A stretch of 22,154 bases of DNA, from positions 2,464,567 through 2,486,720 of the forward strand of contig BFEA01000189.1 in the NCBI GenBank assembly GCA_003427395.1, in the 5' to 3' direction. This document shows, piece by piece, positions 1 to 9,857 of this stretch. Origin of the DNA: Chara braunii (taxonomy: Eukaryota; Streptophyta; Charophyceae; Charales; Characeae). A program made the position numbers and the translations under genes. Position 1 is the stretch's first letter, and each line of letters begins with the position of its first letter. The notes beneath the pieces were generated by a model. The model was not told where the DNA came from, searched no databases, and saw nothing but the letters and a program-made list of their open reading frames with translations.

Positions 1-1330
1 TGCGAACGCGCTGAGCACAACGCACTCACTCCCTCCGAACATGGACACCGGTCAGTTGAACCTCTTGAGGGTTGTGCACGCCTAACACACTCCCTGAAAA
101 AGACTCCCCCCTCTGTTCTTCCTGCCTCTCTCATCGACTTTTCCACGTCTCTCCTCACTGTCTCTCACTCTCGGGTTCAGACTCTCGCACACACCGCCAT
201 CACAACAGCAGCTGCAGCTCACGAACGGCACTGGTTCTCCAGACACGCCGCACCTCCTACTGCGTGTGGCAAGGAACGCCTTGCACGTCTCTCCTGCTGA
301 TCCACACGAGCATCCCCCCACACCTTACTCGAGTTGCGAGGTGGGCCGGATACGCCTTGGCCGCCTCCTTCAATGCCTCCCCGTCTGTATCCCCCGAGCT
401 GTTCGGTGACCTTCCCTATATGATTCCAGTACCAGAGGCTGCAGCCTGAAGTGAGCATCGTTCCTGCTAACTTTGTCACCCCCAAGCTCTGTACCAACGG
501 GTCTCGAGGCCTGTAAGCAGGTAGTGGGTTGTACCCGCCCCATGATTCAGAAAAGGTACCACCATAATCCGGTATACCATGGCAGCAGCTTTGCTACTGT
601 CACATCGGCGTCCAGTGGTAATATAATGGGGCCGGATTTCATGACGCGGCACCAGTCCCATACCAGCGACCACCGAGTCCAACACTGAACCTGAACCAAC
701 CCGTCTTGAGCTGCAGTGACTGGCGCCATTTCATTTCCGGACGGATACCGAACCTGAAATCAATGCAGCAACACGCATCACTCCGACGCGGAGCTAATAA
801 TTACGTCGATGTCGTACCTGGGGTTTCCACTCGTTGTCGCTGTGACTCATACCATACCTAGGCCGAACTGGAACCAAGTCTGGGACACGTCGAATATCGA
901 GCTAATGTCGAGCCTGAAAAATGTCGGAGTCGTACCAATACCGAGCCGAAAATAGGTAAATTACCGTACAACGCCGCAATCCCATGATAGTATCAATCCT
1001 CACAATATGTCGACGCGGTCAAACTCGAGCCTAGAACGAGTCAAATGCCGAATGATTATTGAGTCTGAAATACGTCAGCCGTCGTAGAATGCCACAACGT
1101 GAATGTCGCCGAACCTCCCGGAACCATGTATCCGCACCGAGCCAAATACCATACCTTCGACCCAAGGTAGCACCACCCCATGTCGTCCATGCGACTCCCG
1201 CTCTCGGAACATCCCATATGCGGTAATGTTAGTAATCAAGCAAACCAGGGAAAGCAACGCAGGGAACCTCGACCATCGGCAGTAGTGAAAACTGATAAAA
1301 TCCGGGGAAAATGCTCAATCCGGGGTCAGA
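1..1330. other. No supported gene; degenerate repeated words
   Basis: Short open frames exist on both strands here, but none has a recognisable domain and their composition is that of Ser/Arg/Pro-rich chance frames. From about 640 to 1160 the plus strand keeps returning to short related words such as CCGAACCTGAAA, CGAGCCTGAAA, GAGTCTGAAA, GTCGTACC and ACCGAGCC at irregular spacing. This looks like an old, heavily mutated minisatellite or repeat. I cannot assign a function. Confidence 0.3.
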
Positions 1331-1338
1331 ACTAATGG

Positions 1339-1845
1339 NGGGTAATCGAGGCGAAATTANGCCAATCTCCTAATAATCATGGTTTNTCGTCCCTTCCATN
1401 ACTTTTCATCATTCTTCCCTTTCCTTAATTCTATTGTTGGAAATAATAAATTAACTNTAANTTCCCCAAAATTAAATTCCNAGAAAATTTAAATAAATGG
1501 CCGAATTCTTTTTGTTTCTTTTCTCTCTTACCATTTTTAATCTTTTTCTATGTTTTTAATTTCATTGNCGGGAACACAAAATAACAAGGGTATTNCCNNT
1601 TGAATTAAATGCCNTAAAAAATAAANAAATTAAGGGATATTATGTTTTTCCCTTCTCCCCTACTGGTCGTAATCCCTTTTCCCCATCNTTAATTATGGTA
1701 CTAAAATAGANAAAAATTTGAGNCCTNACTTCGGCCCCGGTCGTATGCCGCAAAAAAATGTGGNTGCGAGGTCAGTTCCCGCGATGCCTCTCCGCGGCAG
1801 GCCAATCCGGGTCTNACCCTCTGGACGGNCGGAAATGACGGTCNG
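1339..1845. other. AT-rich stretch with many isolated ambiguous bases
   Basis: About 20 single Ns (never a gap-like run) are scattered through this segment, while the rest of the window has only two (5527 and 11716). The left part is AT-rich and the right part GC-richer. Isolated Ns suggest disagreeing reads, for example collapsed repeat copies or a poorly covered patch. Frames crossing it cannot be trusted, and no gene is called. Confidence 0.5.
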
Positions 1846-2174
1846 TTGATGTGCCGAGTGCGACCACCCATCCCGCCATCTTTGAGGGTTACCCGTAAGG
1901 TTCAGCGCGCCCAAAATCAAGGGCGCCCTGAGCTCCCCTAATTCACGCTGCCTGGTCTAACCAGAGTACCGTCAAAACTCAGACTCGTCTTTGCGCCTAA
2001 GTCCCAAAACCGTAGATTTCAGGCGGCGCACTGCTTGTGGCCGCCTGACAACGCTACCACCATGACGGAGTCCATGCAGCTAAACAGCCTGAACGGTGCA
2101 CACATGTACCGGCTGATGAGTATAGTCCCCAAGGCCTAGACGCTTAGGAACTTAGCTATAATAAGCTATTTGCA

Positions 2175-2606
2175 CATTTGCCGGTCTATCAAGGTGGGAC
2201 AATCATGGTCAGAAATTCTCAGATTCTGAATCTCACGGGCATGAAAATTGAATAACAGCATATTAGTCCCACTACCGCCTTCCCCCGAACATAACGCATA
2301 GGTGTTATAAACGAATACAAGGCATGGGCTACTTTCTATTTGAATGCAACCCACACATGTTCTATTCGAACAGCCTGATACAACACATATGCCGGTCTAT
2401 ACAGATGGGACAATCTTGGTCAGAAATTCTCAGAATCTTACGGGTACAAAAGTCGAATAACAGCATATTAGTGATAATTAGTCCCACTACCGCCTTCCCC
2501 CGAAGATAATGCATATGCGTTGTAAGTGAATACAACGCATAGGCTAATCTCTATTCGAATACAACCCATATATGTTCTATTCGAACATCCCTGATATTCG
2601 GTACAA
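2175..2606 (+). repeat. Tandem duplication, unit about 211-221 bp
   Basis: Copy 1 runs from 2175 to 2385 and copy 2 from 2386 to about 2606. Both begin with a CAT(T/A)TGCCGGTCTAT word. They share the order TGGTCAGAAATTCTCAGA, GAATAACAGCATATTAG, TCCCACTACCGCCTTCCCC, then a palindrome-like TTCTATTCGAAC near the end. Copy 2 carries an extra TGATAATTAG, which itself repeats the neighbouring bases. The copies are clearly diverged, so the duplication is not recent. No coding potential is evident. Confidence 0.85.
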
Positions 2607-2956
2607 CCCGTAATATTTTGCATTCCTTGCCAAGTGTAGGCAGTGAGGCTGCACCATGACTCCAATGGCGATGAGGGTCATGAGAACGTTCCACACCCCC
2701 ATCAAAGAGGGTACGACCTTACAGGGCTCTTCAGAAGAATTCTGCGCCAGGATTTTCCCGAATGTGTCAGACCGCAATAGCATCTAGATTCAGCCGTCAA
2801 AATCCACCTACATGCGAATATAACCCCAGCCCAGCCCACACAGTACACGACGCCATGATTCTCTCGAACTACGCTCTAAACAGAATTGGTGTTAGATACC
2901 TCCGGGAATGTGGCAGCATCAGTATGACCTTGCTACCTATTTGACTCAGGCAGTTA

Positions 2957-3214
2957 ATAAAAGGGCTAAGTTTCAAAAATAGAGCGTGGCGGTAGTTTGA
3001 CAGCAAAAATAGTGGCGGGTCCCAAGTTTCTTTTTTTATAGAAGTACATCTGTCCTTGCAGCTTTAGAGGTCCCGGTAGTTCCATAGCAAAAAATATTAG
3101 CAGGCGGGGTCACACTTTCATTGCAAAAATACATCTTTTCAATTTTTTGGACCCCGACAACATTTCCACCGGGAAACTTCGAAAAATGCGCTATTTCTGC
3201 AGTTACCCCTTAAT
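2957..3214. repeat. Possible small inverted-repeat (MITE-like) element
   Basis: The left end reads AAAAGGGCTAAG and is followed by a CAAAAATAG word. The reverse complement of the right end reads AAGGGGTAACTGCAGAAATAG, a loose match. TTAAT occurs at both outer edges (2954-2958 and 3210-3214) and could be a target-site duplication. The interior repeats a phrase of the type GCAAAAATA several times. The terminal match is imperfect, so the call is tentative. Confidence 0.3.
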
Positions 3215-3399
3215 ACGATATAGATGTGAAATTACAGTATAGGATGAAAAACAGACTGTCACACTAAATGATGGGTGTTCCCAACAGTGGCCACCTAGCG
3301 CTCCGTAGCGGAGGAGGAGCTGGACCTTGACCGAGTTCGCCGTTTTCGATCCCCTTACTTTCAATGTGAAAGGGAAGAGCCCCTCAAAAATTATTGTAT

Positions 3400-3475
3400 C
3401 TGTCAGGACTTGAACTCTTGATCTGTCTACCAACGGTTACAGCCTTACAGGTGTGTACCAATCAGTTATGAGGCA
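3400..3475 (-). repeat. tRNA-derived SINE-like module 1
   Basis: On the minus strand an A-box-like word (CTGATTGGTACACACC) is followed about 50 nt later by a B-box-like word GAGTTCAAGTCC. This is the internal RNA polymerase III promoter arrangement of tRNA genes. The stems do not give a clean cloverleaf and no anticodon loop can be assigned, so this is a tRNA-like SINE head and not a functional tRNA. Confidence 0.4.
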
Positions 3476-3689
3476 CGTAACTTTGCCAGCGGCTCCAAAA
3501 ACCATTACAAGAAGTCCATGGAACGCGGCACATCGCATGATCAGCTCATGAACCAGTTGTCCGTGTTGTCACCCTCTTGAAACCCGTTGACGCCCTCCGG
3601 AAACACCGAGGAGGTTCTCACTAGATAAACACCATGACAGCAAACACGTGGAGATGCAAATGATTAAACTGATGAACATGTTGAACGGA

Positions 3690-4130
3690 TGGATACAGCA
3701 GACGATTCGGAGCTGATCGAGTCGGATTCGATTGGATCAATCGACCATGCATTAGATAAACACCAATGAGCCAGGTCGGATGGATAGATCAGATGCGATG
3801 TCCTGGGATCTGATCGATTGGACGGATAGTATCGGATGGGAAGCGATCGGATCAGCTCTGCTGGGATGGGATGGAATGGGATCACTGGGATGGGAAGTTG
3901 GGAACAGATCGTATGAGATTGGATCGGATGGGATGGTCTTAGATCGGATCGGTTCAGATCACGCATGATCGGAAGTTCGGAACAGATCAAATCGGCGATC
4001 GGATGGCATCAGATTGGATGATCGAAACAGACCAGATGGGATCGGATCGGATTGGATCGAATCTGATCAGGCTGAGTCAGGCATGACTGGATTAAATCGG
4101 ACTGGATCGCGTCAGATGGGAATGGACCCG
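3690..4130 (+). repeat. Degenerate GATCGGAT-type minisatellite
   Basis: The segment is dominated by permutations of GATCGGAT, GGATGGGATCG and GATTGGATCG. GATC tetramers occur at very high density and there is no fixed register. Open frames on both strands in this interval simply translate the repeat (Ser/Asp/Ile-rich or Ser/His/Pro-rich peptides) and are not genes. GATC is its own reverse complement, so both strands look alike. Confidence 0.8.
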
Positions 4131-4334
4131 ATGCACGTGAGGAGTCATTTGATCAACATGGATGCGCAGAACTCGCTTCCTCACCATCCAGCCGAAATAC
4201 TTTTCTAGTGATCACAGTGGAAGCGCAAGAAGTGCAGAACAACTTGCTCAGAACAACTTCCCGCAACCTTCATAACCAATATATCATCTTGGACTGACTG
4301 GCGCCAGGTAAATTATATTTTCACTACTCTGATT

Positions 4335-4410
4335 CCATCCGGATTCGATCTCAGGTCTGCATTTCAACAAGTCGTCGTCGTGGCAACTGAGCTATGCCAG
4401 TCGGTTATAT
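4335..4410 (-). repeat. tRNA-derived SINE-like module 2
   Basis: On the minus strand an A-box (GGCATAGCTCAGTTG, 4384-4398) and a B-box (GAGATCGAATCC, 4341-4352) lie in tRNA-like order and spacing. The module resembles those at 5765-5855 and 14845-14905. It also shares the words between the two boxes (GACGAC...GAAATGCAGACC) with the plus-strand module at 13741-13810. It is best read as one family of tRNA-derived SINEs. Confidence 0.6.
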
Positions 4411-4747
4411 CTGTAATTTGCCTAACTGGGCACCTCCTCTTCCGTCGTATTATCGACGCTCATTGGCAAGCTATCTATTCGATTAGGAAATCCTTCGAGT
4501 CAGAGAAGATCGGATAAATTTCCTACTCTGTTGATCGATCCCGATCTGTTGTAGGCAACAGATAAGATGTCCCGTCCCGTAGTATTCTGTAGGCAGTATG
4601 TAGAAGGGTCAGAAGGGAGTAATAATAAGAGAGCATTAAGAATCCTAACATGAGCGGGGATCAGGCAACTCAGCTCTTACCCTTACGCTGCAGAGTCAAT
4701 TCTAATGAAGACGATCAAAACAGAACCCCATCCACCCCCTGTGGCCC

Positions 4748-4899
4748 ACGTGTCAAACACATCTCAAACACATGTCGAACACATGTCGAACACATGCCAA
4801 ACACATGTTGAACAAATGTCGAACGCGTGTCCAACAGTGCCGCACACATGTCAAACACGTGTCAAACGTGTCCAGATATGTCGAATGTATGTCGAACTC
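4748..4899 (+). repeat. 11-bp minisatellite, about 13 units
   Basis: The unit is ACATGTCGAAC with variants such as ACATGCCAAAC, ACATGTTGAAC, AAATGTCGAAC, GCGTGTCCAAC and ACGTGTCAAAC. The central units are nearly perfect and decay toward both ends, with one unit of 10 and one of 8 bases. An open frame across it only translates the repeat (Thr/His/Val/Glu/Cys-rich) and is not supported as a gene. Confidence 0.85.
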
Positions 4900-5265
4900 G
4901 CCTAGAACTGGCGTCCAGGGGTGCTACCTCAGAGCACACAGCACACTCACACATGCACTTTTGTAAATGTATCTGACTTCAACAGCGGCCACATTTTGAT
5001 GAACGTGACTGAAATCACGTCCATAGCTTAGTAGAAAATAGTCCCAGTGTGATTATATTCCCTCAGAGTGTACTTGCACTTCCTACTTCGCCCGCAGGTT
5101 TATTGCGGACTCAGCGAAATGGCAGGCACACCTGTGATAAGGCTTGAGACCACAAGAAGATCCTGTAGAGAGGAATTTTCTTATCTCCAGTCATTTTTTG
5201 TATCTGACCGCAATCAGTTCCATAAACAAGTAAAGAAGCCCTTGTGTGAGTATATGCCCTTATGG

Positions 5266-5312
5266 TTATGAGTGTCATCCTTGTGCAGGGGCCATGCCAA
5301 TCATCTCTGTAA
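5266..5312 (-). pseudogene. U6 snRNA fragment (pseudogene)
   Basis: Read on the minus strand this matches the central-to-3' part of U6 snRNA: ACAGAGAtGATTgGCATGG, then CCCCTGCaCAAGGATGACAC and tCATAA (lower case marks differences from plant U6 as I remember it). The 5' hairpin and the 3' end are absent and the flanks are unrelated to U6, so it is a fragment. The segment at 5292-5312 recurs exactly at 6699-6719 inside the tandem array downstream, which links this fragment to that array. Confidence 0.75.
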
Positions 5313-5349
5313 TTCTTTTTTGAAATAACTGCGAACGCGGCATGTTTTG

Positions 5350-5411
5350 GAACTCTTAAGGGCGAAAACAACTCGCGCCCGAACTCTTAAGGGCGAAAAC
5401 AACTCGCGCCC
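5350..5411 (+). repeat. Perfect 31-bp tandem duplication
   Basis: Positions 5350-5380 and 5381-5411 are identical over 31 bases (starting GAACTCTTAAGGGCG and ending CTCGCGCCC). Perfect identity points to a very recent event or an assembly effect. Confidence 0.9.
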
Positions 5412-5764
5412 GCAAAGAAACCATGCGCCAACTCGAACTGAGCTTTCGGTCCAGAAGTACCCATTGGGCTTTTTCTTTATTTTTTATCCCTCCCCTCTGA
5501 CAACACCGCGACGGACCACCCACCCCCNCCCCCCCCCCCCCAAAAAAAAAAAACACCACGGCCGACCCCTGTAAATATGATGACACCCGGTCTGACACCA
5601 CGGCCAGGAATACTTCCTTTGCCTTTTCGAACTCGGTGGGGGTTTCTTACGTCTTTTTTTTGCCCATTTTGGGCCATTTGGTATTCAAAGGTGACACGAA
5701 CGCAGTTACCCCTTCTTCTTTTTTTCTGCTTAGTCGGCTTCCAGTGTTCCACTCATCCGCTTCC

Positions 5765-5855
5765 ACTGGAGTTCGAACTCAGGTCTGTGTTTCACTGTTT
5801 CAACAACAGTTCAGTGGTGTTACTTGTGTACCAACTGAGCTAGGCCAGTTGGTCC
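5765..5855 (-). repeat. tRNA-derived SINE-like module 3
   Basis: On the minus strand there is a strong A-box (GGCCTAGCTCAGTTGGT, ending at 5830) and B-box (GAGTTCGAACTC, 5769-5780), a tRNA-like pair about 65 nt apart. It is the best preserved of the minus-strand modules. It abuts the first unit of the tandem array starting at 5860. Confidence 0.65.
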
Positions 5856-5859
5856 ATTT

Positions 5860-7050
5860 CTGTAACTCAATATGCATAGGTATGTATCAGCTTACACATG
5901 CAGGGCTAGGACGACGGCAGAGGCAGAGGCACGTACATATGGCTGCTATGCCAATCTAAGCGAAGAGAAGCTCCTCCATAGCCGGGAAATGGAGAAGCTT
6001 GTCGGCTCCCTTTTCTCTCCTCTTTTCCTGCTTTGCTTTCTCTGACGGAGTCTGACCTATGAAACCTTCCGGCTATGCAGATCTGACATCAAAGACGAAG
6101 ACAAGATCTGACGTCAAAGACGAAGACGATGTATCTACCGAAACCATCAGTCTGTCGAATATACTCTGCCACTCAGACACCTGGATGGCACTACAGTCTT
6201 CACCCGGTAATTATCGCTGCATCTGGTCTGACAGGTGGCCCAAATGCAGCTATAATGACCGCCGCAGGCATTCTATTCCGGTGAAGACGGTAGGCTGCGA
6301 GGACCTGCTCGCGATAATTGCCAATCATCTCTGTAAGTCAATATACATACGTATCAGCGTACACATGGACGGCTACTAGGAGGCAGACGTAAGTAGCTAT
6401 GGCAATCTGATCAAATCTGATCGAAGGGCCACTACGGACGGCGGCTACGCCATCGCCGGAAAACGGCGAAACGTGCCGTCTCCCTTTTCTCTCTTCTTTT
6501 CCTGCTTTGCTTTCTTTGACCCTTACAACCTTCCAGCTACGCAGATCTGACCTCAAAGACGAAGACTATGTGTCTATGGAAAAGCGCAAATTGCAGACAT
6601 AATATCCGTTCGGAGAAGTATCGTAGCAACCATCAGTCCGTCAAATACTACTCCCCCACTGAGACACTAGACGGTAGGCTGCGAGGACCTGCTCGCGACC
6701 ATGCCAATCATCTCTGTAAGTCAATATACATACGTATCAGCGTACACATGGACGGCTACTAGGTCGCAGACGTAAGTAGCTATGGCAATCTGATCAAATC
6801 TGATCGAAGGGGCGCTACAGACGATGGCTACGCCATCGCCGTCTCTTCTTTTCCTGCTTTGCTTTCTTTGACCCTTACAACCTTCCAGCTACCCTAGCAA
6901 CCATCAGTCCATTAAATACTACTCCCCCGCTGAGACACTAGGGCCGTCAAATACTACTCCCCCACTGAGACACTACCAGGCAGTGGCAGGTAGTATTATT
7001 ACGCTGCGCGGCTGGCAGGCTGCGATGAGAAGACGTCCTCACGACCAATC
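5860..7050 (+). repeat. Three-unit tandem array abutting the HSP70 3' end
   Basis: A block beginning CTGTAA(C/G)TCAATAT and continuing through GTATCAGC(G/T)TACACATG recurs at 5860, 6331 and 6714, giving spacings of 471 and 383 bp. Each copy continues with a pyrimidine-rich stretch (TTTTCCTGCTTTGCTTTC), a CAGATCTGAC/CAAAGACGAAGAC word (lost in copy 3), CAACCATCAGTC and TAGGCTGCGA. Copy 1 holds an internal 25-bp duplication near 6081-6128. Copy 3 holds an internal duplication of about 32 bp near 6913-6976. Units 2 and 3 are almost identical over their first ~100 bases, so that duplication is recent. The array runs to the stop codon of the minus-strand HSP70 gene and must contribute to its 3' UTR or terminator. 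No coding frame is supported. Confidence 0.85.
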
Positions 7051-9265
7051 AAGTCCGCCAAAACCAGCTAAAAGCACAACCACAACACTTGCATGATACT
7101 GTGGGCTCACGGCTTGGCGGCCTTTGACTGTCGTTATCATTCACCACGGGGATCGATCGCTGCAGCTGTGGGTTAAATCCCGACTGCGGCCCCACCTGTT
7201 GCCCACACATACCACCGTGATAACGATATGCTGGTCCCACCTCCTGTGGCTTTCCCCTTTCTATTAAATATGCCCCTACGTCAGACTGATAAGCCCGTCG
7301 TCCATCAACACAACCACCATGATGATCGGTCTGCTGACCGCGGAAGAAGAGATTATTCTCTTTATTACGATGCCCGAACCACGGATCGGGATCGGGATTG
7401 ACATGGTTGACCACCGGGTGATGATCTCTCGCATAACCCCCCTGCGTCCGAAGCCGATCACCTGCTTCTCCCAAATTGCTGAACGCTTTCAACTGATTGG
7501 CCATCATGCGGATATCTTGGGACGTCAACCTGCCTTTATCCGTGGTGATGGTGGCGACGGCGGTTCTCCCCTCCGCATTCCGAGTCAGGGCTCGCGCCGT
7601 CGCACTGAGAATCCCATTCTCGTCTACGTTGAAGGTCACCTCCGCAGATGCCTCTCCTGCCGGCGCGGGCTCGAATCCCGACAGACAGAACTTCCCCAAG
7701 TAGTGGTTCTTTTTCGAGCACGTGCTCTCCCCCTCGTACACCGGAAATTGCATCGTCGTCTGGTAGTCTTTACTCGTAGTCAGAACGCATGTTCCTGTGG
7801 CCGGTCGCCGCGAGTTCTTCCGTATGACCACGTGCATTGCATCTCCATCCAGCTCAACGCCGATACTGCGCGGGACGACTTCATGCAATCGCACCGATCG
7901 AGGCTGATCGTACCCTGTCCCGATCTCGACGGCTGCTGCTGCTTCCTGTGTTGGCGGGGCATTGAAATTCCCCCCACCTCCGGCGGCGCTGGCGGCGGCG
8001 GCAGCGGCGGATCTCCCTCTGCTAGCCTTGATTGCGGCCTGGACAGCGGCGCCGTACGCCACTGCTTCGTCGGGATTGACACAGGTCAGCGGTCTCTTAC
8101 CCATGAACGACGCTAGCATATTGGCAATTTTGGGAATGCGAGAGGACCCGCCTACCATTAACACATCTGAGATTTCCTCCTTAGTGATTCCCGCATCAAG
8201 AAGGGCCACGTGCACGCACTCGATGCACCTATTGAACAGATCCTGATTCATCTTGTCGAACTCTACTCGCGTTACCCTAACCTCCAGCTCCTCAGCCATA
8301 CTCGGCAATATCGGGATGTCGAAGACGACGTCGTTAGCGGAGGAAAGATGAATCTTGGCCTGGACACACACCTCGCGTATCTGACGAAGAGCTTTCGGCG
8401 AGACTTCTACATTCGGGTATCGCTCTTTGACTGTCGCAAGCACATGCTGGATCAAATTGGCGTCGAAATCGGCGCCGCCGAGGTGTGTGTCGCCGGCCAG
8501 CGCTCTCACTTCGAAATCGTCGCCGTCGATCGTCATTATCGCTACGTCGAGCGTCCCGCCGCCGAGATCGAACACCATCACCGTCCGCTTCCCGTGCGCA
8601 AGCAAGCGCTGATAGGCGAACGCAAGAGCCGCCGCCGTCGGCTCGTTCATTAGCTCCAAAACGTTGAGGCCGGCGATGGCGCCGGCGTCCTTCGTCGCCT
8701 GCCGCTGAGCATCGTTAAAATACGCGGGAACGGTAATGACAGCATCGACGACGTTGGACTGCGCGCCGCCGCCGCCGCCGCCGCCCTCGGCACTTCCTTT
8801 GCCTACGAAGTCCTCCGCAATGCCGCGCATGTGCGCGAGCAGGCGCGCTGATACTTCCTCCGGACTGACTTCCGCGGACAACCGCGGAAGCCAAACGACC
8901 GCTCGATTGGCTTGACCCTTCACCACCTTGAAGGGCCACCGCTTCATGTCCAGCTGTAGGGAAGCATCGTCAGCCGTACGGCCAATCAACCGCTTGGATT
9001 CGAACACCATATCCTCAGGATGAACCTTACCGAAAGCCACTGCTCTGGCGCCAACCAACTGCTCCTCAGCCGTGAAGGCAACGACAGATGGCGTCATCGC
9101 GCTCCCGACCTCATTCCTTGGTATATATACATCCCCCCTGGTCCATATGCCAACGCAGGAGAAACTGGTGCCCAAATCTATGCCTATAGCAAGACGACCT
9201 GCATCCGGACCGCCATCGCCAGCCGCCGCCCCAACTCCTCTATCTGGCCACCCAGGCAATTCCAT
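7049..9265 (-). CDS. HSP70-family chaperone, atypical C-terminus, single exon
   Basis: A 738-aa ATP-dependent chaperone of the cytosolic-type HSP70 family. The nucleotide-binding domain (about 25-412) is complete: [11 protein letters not shown] at 29-39, KRLIGR at 91-96, NEPTAAA at 207-213, FDLGGGT at 232-238, VGGSSRIPK at 371-379 and [11 protein letters not shown] at 397-407. By family numbering the catalytic residues D10, K71, D199 and T204 correspond to D30, K91, D233 and T238, all present. Oddities: a poly-Gly insert at 161-167; an Ala/Gly-rich insert of about 45 residues (415-458) before the substrate-binding beta domain (about 464-580); and the usual hydrophobic LLLLDVTPLS linker replaced by [11 protein letters not shown]. 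Only the first lid helix (581-595) is recognisable. It is followed by a Gly/His/Pro/Gln tail ending in a CKCCGC cluster, with no EEVD, KDEL or obvious targeting signal. The ATG has A at -3 and G at +4. A possible splice donor (CAG|GTGA, residues ~601-602) means the tail could instead be intron read-through. Confidence 0.9.
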   Translation of the reverse strand: MELPGWPDRGVGAAAGDGGPDAGRLAIGIDLGTSFSCVGIWTRGDVYIPRNEVGSAMTPSVVAFTAEEQLVGARAVAFGKVHPEDMVFESKRLIGRTADDASLQLDMKRWPFKVVKGQANRAVVWLPRLSAEVSPEEVSARLLAHMRGIAEDFVGKGSAEGGGGGGGAQSNVVDAVITVPAYFNDAQRQATKDAGAIAGLNVLELMNEPTAAALAFAYQRLLAHGKRTVMVFDLGGGTLDVAIMTIDGDDFEVRALAGDTHLGGADFDANLIQHVLATVKERYPNVEVSPKALRQIREVCVQAKIHLSSANDVVFDIPILPSMAEELEVRVTRVEFDKMNQDLFNRCIECVHVALLDAGITKEEISDVLMVGGSSRIPKIANMLASFMGKRPLTCVNPDEAVAYGAAVQAAIKASRGRSAAAAAASAAGGGGNFNAPPTQEAAAAVEIGTGYDQPRSVRLHEVVPRSIGVELDGDAMHVVIRKNSRRPATGTCVLTTSKDYQTTMQFPVYEGESTCSKKNHYLGKFCLSGFEPAPAGEASAEVTFNVDENGILSATARALTRNAEGRTAVATITTDKGRLTSQDIRMMANQLKAFSNLGEAGDRLRTQGGYARDHHPVVNHVNPDPDPWFGHRNKENNLFFRGQQTDHHGGCVDGRRAYQSDVGAYLIERGKPQEVGPAYRYHGGMCGQQVGPQSGFNPQLQRSIPVVNDNDSQRPPSREPTVSCKCCGCAFSWFWRT

Positions 9266-9705
9266 TTTATAATTTTTATTTTATTTTACTTTTATTTTAT
9301 ATTTGTCCACCACTGCAAAGAGCAAAAGGAAAAAAAAAAACAGAGCACGCAATCAGCAAGCTGTGCTAAATATGAAAGAGCCCTGCCCGGGCCCGCCCCG
9401 CTCCTCTCTCTATGGAAATAACTACTCCTTCATCCCTCTGCAAATAAAAATTGGTTTCTCATTTTCTAATTCGGAAAAAAAACATTATCATCCGCTTCCC
9501 TCCTGCCAGGCCGACACATTGTCCACTAATAATTCACCAAGGGGGAAAAAAAAAAAAAAAAAAAAAAAACACTCCTAGGCTCTACGAATTTCCTTTCTGC
9601 GTTTTTTTTCCATATCCCCCGATCCCGTCATCTCTTCATATCCTCGTCACAGCAAACGGAAAGAATCATTTGTCAATACCAAAAAGTAATTTAGAAAAAA
9701 AGGAG

Positions 9706-9736
<31 letters not shown>

Positions 9737-9800
9737 CGGTTTGTTCTTCAAAAAGCGTCTTTTTCGCATTCGATTCGGTCTCGTCTCATCAAAGCCGATG
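9266..9800 (-). promoter_or_regulatory. HSP70 5' flank and leader, A/T-rich with homopolymers
   Basis: Reading away from the ATG on the minus strand, the leader is about 40 nt of A/T-rich sequence, then a GC-rich patch (9380-9410). A CCAATTTTTATTTGCAG word follows, which could be either a CCAAT box or a 3' splice site of a leader intron. Long A runs lie at 9546-9569 and 9706-9732 on the plus strand (T runs on the gene strand). No convincing TATA box at a fixed distance can be assigned. No other gene is seen in this stretch. Confidence 0.35.
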
Positions 9801-9810
9801 ATACCGGCAG

Positions 9811-9857
9811 GAACTTTCCCATTTCCTTCACCTTCACAATTCCTTCACTGAACTTTC
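9811..9857 (-). promoter_or_regulatory. Two candidate heat-shock elements
   Basis: GAACTTTC occurs at 9811-9818 and again at 9850-9857. Each fits the two-subunit heat-shock element nGAAnnTTCn. They lie 546 and 585 bp upstream of the HSP70 start codon, with further TTC words between them. Known heat-inducible HSP70 genes carry such elements, but usually as three or more contiguous subunits and closer to the TATA box, so this is a weak call. Confidence 0.25.

Noticed and set aside
72-449. 125-codon frame on the plus strand (and an overlapping minus-strand frame)
   Set aside because: It starts at a GTG and not an ATG, has no domain or signal, and has Ser/His/Pro/Cys-rich chance composition.
2110-2140. 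CTGATGAG word, as in a hammerhead core
   Set aside because: No GAAA after a stem II and no pairing stems; the same holds for CTGATGA words near 10120 (minus), 11031, 17917 and 21957.
2577-2783. Minus-strand frame with a hydrophobic segment (VWNVLMTLIAIGVMV) that could be an exon
   Set aside because: The composition looks protein-like over about 50 codons, but no splice sites or homologous family could be assigned, so it stays unsupported.
3780-4208. Open frames over the GATC-rich repeat
   Set aside because: They translate a degenerate simple repeat on either strand.
5099-5226. Possible exon between CGCCCGCAG and CAAGTAAAG on the plus strand
   Set aside because: The splice-site-like edges are plausible and the frame is open, but no family is recognised and no neighbouring exon can be linked.
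7319-8116. 265-codon open frame on the plus strand
   Set aside because: It lies antisense within the HSP70 coding region, has no recognisable domain, and is explained by the GC-rich codon use of the real gene.
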